Origin: Sulfurovum sp.
GTDB lineage: Bacteria > Campylobacterota > Campylobacteria > Campylobacterales > Sulfurovaceae
DNA: 8,426 bases
Assembly (NCBI GenBank): GCA_027066595.1
Contig: JAMONG010000205.1
Coordinates: forward strand, 1-8,426
Direction: 5' to 3'
The position numbers were made by a program, and so were the translations under genes. This document shows, piece after piece, positions 5,825 through 8,426 of this stretch. A model generated the notes under the pieces. The model was not told where the DNA came from. It did no database searches and saw only the letters and a program-made list of their open reading frames with translations. The first letter of the stretch is position 1. Every line of letters begins with the position of its first letter.

Positions 5825-5834
5825 GGATATACTT
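5825..5834 (+). promoter_or_regulatory. -10 region GGATATACTT of the Cys-rich exported protein
   Basis: TATACT (5828-5833) lies 34 bases before the ATG at 5868, identical over ten bases to the lipoprotein promoter at 2319-2328. The gene therefore probably has its own promoter, separate from the coiled-coil pair. Confidence 0.45.
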
Positions 5835-5867
5835 ATAGCCACATATCATACAAAAGGAAAATCAAAA

Positions 5868-6470
5868 ATGATTAAAAAAACAACACTTGCATCTGTAGTG
5901 CTATTGGCACTATTGGTATTACCTGCTCAGGCAGAAACGGCTAAATGTGCTTCAGGAAAATGTGGATCAGAAATAACAAAAAAGTCTAAGTCTTGTGATA
6001 AAGGTAAATCATGTGACAAAGGCAAGTCATGTAACAAGAAAAATCAAAAATCAAAAGCTTCAGCACTACTCATACCACTGCCTTCAGTGATGCGTTGGAT
6101 AGTCAAACATGAAAATGACGCGACACTTGCTTTGAGTCCAGAACAAAAAAGTAAACTAGCAGCACAGCGTAAAGACATGATGCCTAAAATGATGGACTTT
6201 AAAAAAGAAATCAAAGCACTTCAAAAAGAGATAAAAGGTGCATGTAAAAAGTCTGAATCATCAGCACAACAAAAAGATAGAGTACAAAAACTAGCACAAC
6301 TTAAAATAGAAGCTACCATGATGAAACTTACATGTATAGAAGGTGTAAAAACCACACTAAGTAAAGAACAATGGGCAACACTTAAAGGGCTTAGAAAGTC
6401 TCAAAAAGGACAAGCTAAAGCTATGAAAAAAGCGATGAAATGCCAAGCAGGAAAATGCGGCAGTAAATAA
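5868..6470 (+). CDS. Exported Cys/Lys-rich protein, Spy/CpxP/ZraP-like
   Basis: A 200-residue periplasmic protein. A Sec signal peptide (MIKKTTLASV, Leu-rich core, cleavage after AQA at 20-22) is followed by a Cys-rich head: CASGKC (27-32), then three copies of a KSC[DN]K unit (41-58). A helical region carries two LTxxQ-like motifs, LSPEQ (89-93) and LSKEQ (164-168), with Met-rich MMPKMM (104-109). The end repeats the head motif as CQAGKC (192-197). Nine Cys residues remain in the mature protein. Paired LTxxQ motifs mark the Spy/CpxP/ZraP group of periplasmic chaperones and metal-stress proteins; Cys, Met and Lys richness suggests binding of soft metals or redox cycling. Both points are inference. 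The CxxGKCG motif recalls copper-binding bufferin-type peptides, but no maturation genes are nearby. AAGGA lies 9 bases before ATG; a strong hairpin ends the gene. Confidence 0.88.
   Translation: MIKKTTLASVVLLALLVLPAQAETAKCASGKCGSEITKKSKSCDKGKSCDKGKSCNKKNQKSKASALLIPLPSVMRWIVKHENDATLALSPEQKSKLAAQRKDMMPKMMDFKKEIKALQKEIKGACKKSESSAQQKDRVQKLAQLKIEATMMKLTCIEGVKTTLSKEQWATLKGLRKSQKGQAKAMKKAMKCQAGKCGSK
5988..6041 (+). repeat. Three imperfect 18-bp tandem repeats coding KSC[DN]KG/K units
   Basis: Units start at 5988, 6006 and 6024 and encode KSCDKG, KSCDKG and KSCNKK. Copies differ mostly at third codon positions, so the amino acid motif is kept while the DNA has diverged, which suggests selection on the Cys-Lys pattern. 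Confidence 0.75.
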
Positions 6471-6483
6471 AAAACCACACCCT

Positions 6484-6513
6484 TGAAGCGTATTGTTCAA
6501 ACAATACGCTTCA
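6484..6513 (+). terminator. Strong hairpin ending the Cys-rich gene
   Basis: The 30 bases form a perfect palindromic stem with a maximum of 14 bp (realistically 12-13 bp with a TTCAAA or TCAA loop), GC-bearing at its base (TGAAGCG/CGCTTCA). It is followed by CTTTCTCTC, a weak pyrimidine tract. It lies 13 bases after the stop and works equally on the other strand. It marks the border between the conserved genes and the accessory segment. Confidence 0.8.
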
Positions 6514-6555
6514 CTTTCTCTCAAAATATAGACCTCCGAGTAAAAATATTACAAT

Positions 6556-6584
6556 TTGACATGTTTTTGATAGCTATAGATTAT
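6556..6584 (+). promoter_or_regulatory. Promoter candidate of the ORF6N gene
   Basis: A consensus TTGACA (6556-6561) with GATTAT after 17 bases (6579-6584); TATAGA at 6575 is a better box but only 13 bases away. A second candidate -10, TATATT (6603-6608), lies too near the ribosome binding site. A full -35 consensus is unusual compared with the other promoters here and fits acquired DNA. Confidence 0.45.
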
Positions 6585-6622
6585 TTACCTTACAATGGTC
6601 CTATATTATGTAGGAGTATGTC

Positions 6623-6910
6623 ATGGATGGGTCAATAGTACAAGGTGAAATAAGTTCTAAAATAGTGACTTTACGTGGTCAGCAGGTGATGTTAGATAGA
6701 GACTTGGCAGAACTTTATGGGGTTAAGCCAATACGACTAAGAGAACAAGTAAAAAGAAATAGTGAGAGGTTTCCTTCTGATTTCTTGTTTCAACTCAATG
6801 AAAATGAGGTAGAAATGAAGGTATCGCAAAACGCGATACCTTCTAAACAGCACTTAGGTGGTGCATTACCTTATGTTTTCACAGAAGAAGGCATCTACAT
6901 GCTATGTTAG
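6623..6910 (+). CDS. ORF6N-domain DNA-binding protein, C-terminally truncated
   Basis: ORF6N is a phage- and plasmid-type DNA-binding domain related to the Bro-N/KilA-N group. The 95-residue product shows the family pattern in order: IVTLRGQQVMLDRDLAELYG (14-33), LREQVKRNSERFPSDFLFQL (39-58), a variable linker SQNAIPSKQHLGG (68-80), and LPYVFTEEGIYML (82-94). The frame then meets a stop after a single Cys, exactly where family members continue into the helix after 'GIYML' and a C-terminal part. The next bases encode a RadC C-terminus in another frame, so a deletion probably removed both the tail of this gene and most of radC. The start has a strong AGGAG 6 bases upstream. The domain could still bind DNA. 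Function unknown; a defence or phage-remnant role fits the surroundings. Confidence 0.85.
   Translation: MDGSIVQGEISSKIVTLRGQQVMLDRDLAELYGVKPIRLREQVKRNSERFPSDFLFQLNENEVEMKVSQNAIPSKQHLGGALPYVFTEEGIYMLC
6817..6843 (+). repeat. Perfect 11-bp hairpin inside the ORF6N gene
   Basis: GAAGGTATCGC and GCGATACCTTC surround the loop AAAAC. It spans codons 65-74, in the variable linker between the two halves of the domain. A second hairpin of the same design sits at the matching place of the RhuM gene (7180-7204). Confidence 0.85.
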
Positions 6911-6987
6911 TAGGCATTGAGTTACTTGACCATGTGATACTCTCTAAGCATGGGTATTACTCTTTTTCGGATGAGGGGTTGTTGTAG
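6904..6987 (+). pseudogene. radC: Remnant of radC (last ~26 codons of a RadC/JAB-domain gene)
   Basis: In the frame of ATG 6904 the bases encode GIELLDHV followed by GYYSFSDEGLL and a TAG stop. This is the characteristic end of RadC family proteins ('lGI.LlDHiIvg...yySf.deGll'), a JAB/MPN-domain family found on mobile elements and in defence regions. Everything before the LVGIELLDH stretch is missing; upstream bases in this frame belong to the ORF6N gene read out of frame. The junction must lie near 6900-6912. The 27-codon frame is most simply the scar of a deletion that joined an ORF6N gene to radC. No function is expected. Confidence 0.8.
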
Positions 6988-7007
6988 TGGATAATAAAGG
7001 AAAAAAT

Positions 7008-7832
7008 ATGAATGAGATTGTGATATATAAAGATGGAAGTGTTGCTCTTGAGGCAACAGTAAACGATGATACAATATGGCTAACCCAAACAGAATTGGTC
7101 ATACTGTTTAATAAAGATCAATCTGTCATTTCAAGACATATACATAATATTTTTAAAGATAATGAGGTAGATGAAAAAAGCAATATGCAAAAAATGCATA
7201 TTGCAAATTCAGATAAACCAGTTAATTTTTATAGTTTAGATATTGTTTTAGCTGTTGGATATAGAACAAATTCAGCAAAAGCTATAAAGTTTAGACAATG
7301 GGCTACGAGCATCCTCAAACAGTATCTTCTCAAAGGTTATACACTAGACCAAAAGCGTTTAGATGTACTAGAAGAGAAGCAACTCCTCACAGATAAAAAA
7401 CTACAAACAGTGATGCAAGCCATAGAAGACAAATCTCTCAAACCAAAGCAAGGTATCTTCTATGATGGAGAGGTGTTTGATGCGTATGTGTTTGTGTCTG
7501 ACCTTGTGAAAAGTGCGAAAGAGTCCATCGTCCTTATAGACAACTATGTGGATGAGTCTGTACTGACGCTCTTTAGTAAGAATCCTTCTATAGCAGTAAC
7601 CATCTACACAAAGAGTATCTCAAAACAACTCAAACTAGACCTTAAAAAGTACAATGCACAACATAAGCCCATCATCATCAAAACATTTAAAGAGTCACAT
7701 GACAGGTTTCTGATACTTGATGCTAAGGAGGTGTATCATTTTGGGGCTAGTTTAAAAGACTTGGGTAAGAAGTGGTTTGCATTTTCTAGGTTTGAGTTGG
7801 AGGTTTTGGGGATGTTGGGGAGGCTTGGATGA
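7008..7832 (+). CDS. RhuM-family protein with phospholipase-D-like C-terminal domain
   Basis: RhuM proteins carry a helix-turn-helix-type domain and often lie near type I restriction genes; their role is unknown. The 274-residue product shows the RhuM pattern IWLTQTELVILFN (23-35), VISRHIHNIFKDNEVDE (40-56), KMHIANSDKPVNFYSLDIVL (62-81), AVGYRTNSAKAIKFRQWAT (82-100) and LKQYLLKGYTLDQKRL (103-118). From about 148 a second domain follows: GIFYDGEVFDAYVFVSDLVK (149-168), SIVLIDNYVDESVLTL (173-188), and H231-D-R233-x4-D238 followed by GAS (246-248), a variant of the HxK(x)4D...GS signature of phospholipase D-type phosphodiesterases. ATG 7008 is chosen because AAGGA lies 6 bases before it; an in-frame GTG at 6987 overlaps the radC stop and has no better site. 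A DNA-binding nuclease-like protein fits, but catalysis is unproven since Lys is Arg and only one such motif is visible. Confidence 0.88.
   Translation: MNEIVIYKDGSVALEATVNDDTIWLTQTELVILFNKDQSVISRHIHNIFKDNEVDEKSNMQKMHIANSDKPVNFYSLDIVLAVGYRTNSAKAIKFRQWATSILKQYLLKGYTLDQKRLDVLEEKQLLTDKKLQTVMQAIEDKSLKPKQGIFYDGEVFDAYVFVSDLVKSAKESIVLIDNYVDESVLTLFSKNPSIAVTIYTKSISKQLKLDLKKYNAQHKPIIIKTFKESHDRFLILDAKEVYHFGASLKDLGKKWFAFSRFELEVLGMLGRLG
7180..7204 (+). repeat. Perfect 10-bp hairpin inside the RhuM gene
   Basis: GCAATATGCA and TGCATATTGC surround AAAAA. It spans codons 58-66, just before the conserved NSDKPVNFYSLD strand pair, the counterpart of the hairpin position in the ORF6N gene. Confidence 0.85.
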
Positions 7833-7840
7833 TGGATAGG

Positions 7841-7920
7841 TGGTCGGCTAAAGCCAACCCTACGCCCTCATGTAAGCACATTTCTTTATAAATCCCTGTA
7901 GGGTTGGCTTTAGCCGACCA
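7841..7920. repeat. Pair of inverted REP elements with GTAG feet (REPIN-like)
   Basis: Two 23-bp arms (7841-7863 and 7898-7920) are perfect reverse complements separated by 34 bases. Each arm, read from its GTAG (7898-7901 on plus; 7863-7860 on minus), is GTAG followed by GGTTGGCT-TT-AGCCGACC, which folds into its own 8-bp hairpin with one G-U pair. A conserved GTAG foot next to a short imperfect hairpin is the hallmark of REP sequences moved by RAYT (TnpA-REP, Y1 HUH) transposases, and two inverted REPs with a short spacer form a REPIN. No RAYT gene is in the window. It starts 8 bases after the RhuM stop, so it may also act as transcript end or stability element. Confidence 0.75.
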
Positions 7921-7948
7921 TCAATATGAATATTTATCAAAATATAAA

Positions 7949-7977
7949 ACGACAATAGATGATTTTTAGGATAAAAT
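7949..7977 (+). promoter_or_regulatory. Promoter candidate of the HSDR_N gene
   Basis: ACGACA (7949-7954, four of six matches to TTGACA) and TAAAAT (7972-7977) are 17 bases apart. The -10 box is 30 bases before the ATG at 8008. The rest of the 175-base gap holds the REP pair and AT-rich sequence with nothing else recognisable. Confidence 0.4.
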
Positions 7978-8007
7978 ATTTATTAAATAATCAGGGTAGG
8001 AACAGAT

Positions 8008-8304
8008 ATGATACTAGATGAGATACTGAAACAAAAGACCAAAGATTTAAAACTTTTTACACAAAAGCAGATAGATGAGTTACAAGAGTATATTGTAGAG
8101 AAAAATGATAAAGTTTTTGTTAACTGTTTGGTTCGTCAAAAAGAGATACAGATTTCATCTAAAGTCAAAACCGCTCCAGAAGAGGTTGTTCGACAACTCT
8201 ACTTGTTAAAGCTTCGTGATGAGTATGGTTATCCTTTTGAAAATATGGCTTTAGAGGTTGATGTGACGATGGGTTCATCTTCTAAAAAGGCTGATATTGT
8301 TTGA
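8008..8304 (+). pseudogene. Type I restriction-type HSDR_N domain protein, cut by an IS
   Basis: Only the first 98 residues remain. The segment KTKDLKLFTQKQIDELQEYI (10-29), FVNCLVR (37-43), EEVVRQLYLLKLRDEYGYP (58-76), ENMALEVDVTMGSSSKKADIV (78-98) matches the N-terminal HSDR_N domain found at the start of type I restriction R subunits and of some N6-adenine methyltransferase-like proteins. That domain normally continues past 'K(R)ADIvv' into a nuclease-type core with the ExK residues, which are missing here. The TGA stop lies where an IS3-like left end begins, so the stop is supplied by the IS. AGGA is 6 bases before ATG. The rest of the gene may continue beyond the IS outside the window. 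Whether the full protein was an R subunit or a methylase fusion cannot be told. Confidence 0.82.
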
Positions 8305-8312
8305 TGTGCTAA

Positions 8313-8366
8313 CACTTATTCAGACAGGGGACGTTAAAGATTCCCAGTTAAAATAAAGAATAAGTG
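8313..8366 (+). promoter_or_regulatory. Inverted repeat next to the transposase ribosome binding site
   Basis: CACTTATTC (8313-8321) and GAATAAGTG (8358-8366) form a perfect 9-bp stem, with GGGGA (8327-8331) and TTCCC (8341-8345) able to form a nested inner stem. The outer stem ends one base before AGGA (8367-8370), the likely ribosome binding site. Transcripts entering from outside would carry both arms and tend to hide the site, while a transcript starting near 8361 (possible -10 TAAAAT 8349-8354) would lack the left arm. Confidence 0.5.
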
Positions 8367-8374
8367 AGGAAGTA

Positions 8375-8426
8375 ATGAGAAACAGTAAACACACAAGAGA
8401 GTTTAGAGATTCAGCCATACAATTGG
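8375..8426 (+). CDS. IS3-family transposase OrfA, N-terminus (runs off the right edge)
   Basis: Seventeen codons are visible: MRNSKHTREFRDSAIQL. This is the usual start of IS3-family OrfA proteins ('RRK.sxEFKxxAVrLv'), the helix-turn-helix subunit that binds the IS ends. It normally feeds by frameshift into OrfB, the DDE transposase. AGGA lies 4 bases before ATG, slightly close, and is flanked by the inverted repeat at 8313-8366. The rest is outside the window. Confidence 0.8.
   Translation, partial: MRNSKHTREFRDSAIQL

Larger units (their letters stand above)
8302..8426 (+). mobile_element. Left end of an IS3-like insertion sequence (partial)
   Basis: The segment begins TGATGTGCTAACAC (an alternative border is TGTG at 8305), with the TG start usual for IS3-family terminal repeats, followed by a 70-base leader and an OrfA-type transposase start. 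It breaks an HSDR_N gene after codon 98. The right end, the terminal repeat match and the target duplication are outside the window, so the exact first base is uncertain. Confidence 0.75.

Noticed and set aside
5988..6041. CRISPR-like array
   Set aside because: The repeats are in-frame, 18 bp, without spacers, and encode a Cys-Lys motif inside a gene.
5868..6470. Bufferin-type copper-binding peptide precursor
   Set aside because: CxxGKCG motifs are similar, but the protein is much longer, has LTxxQ-like motifs, and no DUF692 or partner maturation gene lies nearby.
6987..7007. GTG (6987) as the RhuM start
   Set aside because: It overlaps the radC remnant stop and has no well-placed AGGA; ATG 7008 has AAGGA at 6 bases and gives the family-like N-terminus.
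7977..7989. TATTTA-T-TAAATA inverted repeat before the HSDR_N gene
   Set aside because: AT-only symmetry of this size is expected by chance in such sequence.
8181..8200. Quasi-palindrome AGAGGTTGTTCGACAACTCT inside the HSDR_N gene
   Set aside because: It needs a bulge, it encodes ordinary family residues (EEVVRQLYL), and its position has no counterpart in the ORF6N or RhuM hairpins.

Overview
The window looks like a chromosomal segment of a Campylobacterota bacterium (Sulfurimonas/Sulfurovum-like). The sequence is AT-rich, ribosome binding sites are AAGGA/AGGA-type, genes are tightly packed with ATGA and TAATG overlaps, and -10 boxes are clear (TATAAT, TATACT) while -35 boxes are mostly weak. 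This placement is an inference from style and gene content, not a database match.

Left part (1-2252, minus strand). The start of an APC-superfamily amino acid permease runs off the left edge. Directly upstream of it lies a 47-residue single-span membrane protein at 412-555. Upstream again is a complete 534-residue FAD-dependent oleate hydratase (648-2252), in which the usual catalytic glutamate position holds a methionine.

Middle part (2281-6513). A divergent promoter region leads to a small lipoprotein with a duplicated YxQG[FW]xDG motif. Its stop codon lies one base from the 3' end of a convergent tRNA-Arg(CCU). The tRNA and an RhlE-type DEAD-box helicase have divergent, interleaved promoters. 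The helicase starts a tightly packed run: rhlE, a DUF6172-type small protein (1-nt overlap), then, after a hairpin, a membrane-anchored coiled-coil protein and a soluble coiled-coil protein (4-nt ATGA overlap). A secreted Cys/Lys-rich protein with two LTxxQ-like motifs (Spy/CpxP/ZraP-like) follows, closed by a strong hairpin at 6484-6513.

Right part (6514-8426). This is an eroded accessory, probably defence-related, segment. It holds an ORF6N-domain protein cut off at the end of its domain, a leftover RadC C-terminus, a RhuM-like protein with a phospholipase-D-like C-terminal half, a two-copy inverted REP element with GTAG feet (REPIN-like), and the N-terminal domain of a type I restriction-type gene (HSDR_N). 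That last gene is cut by the left end of an IS3-like element, whose transposase gene runs off the right edge. The ORF6N and RhuM genes each carry a perfect 10-11 bp hairpin at equivalent positions in their domains, and the IS carries an inverted repeat next to its transposase ribosome binding site.

No stretch longer than 300 bases lacks a gene. The longest gaps (2852-3005, 6471-6622, 7833-8007) hold promoters, a leader, a terminator and the REP pair. I see no complete undescribed system. The most promising items are the REP pair, the paired intragenic hairpins, the ORF6N/RadC deletion scar, the small protein next to the permease, and the Met-substituted oleate hydratase.
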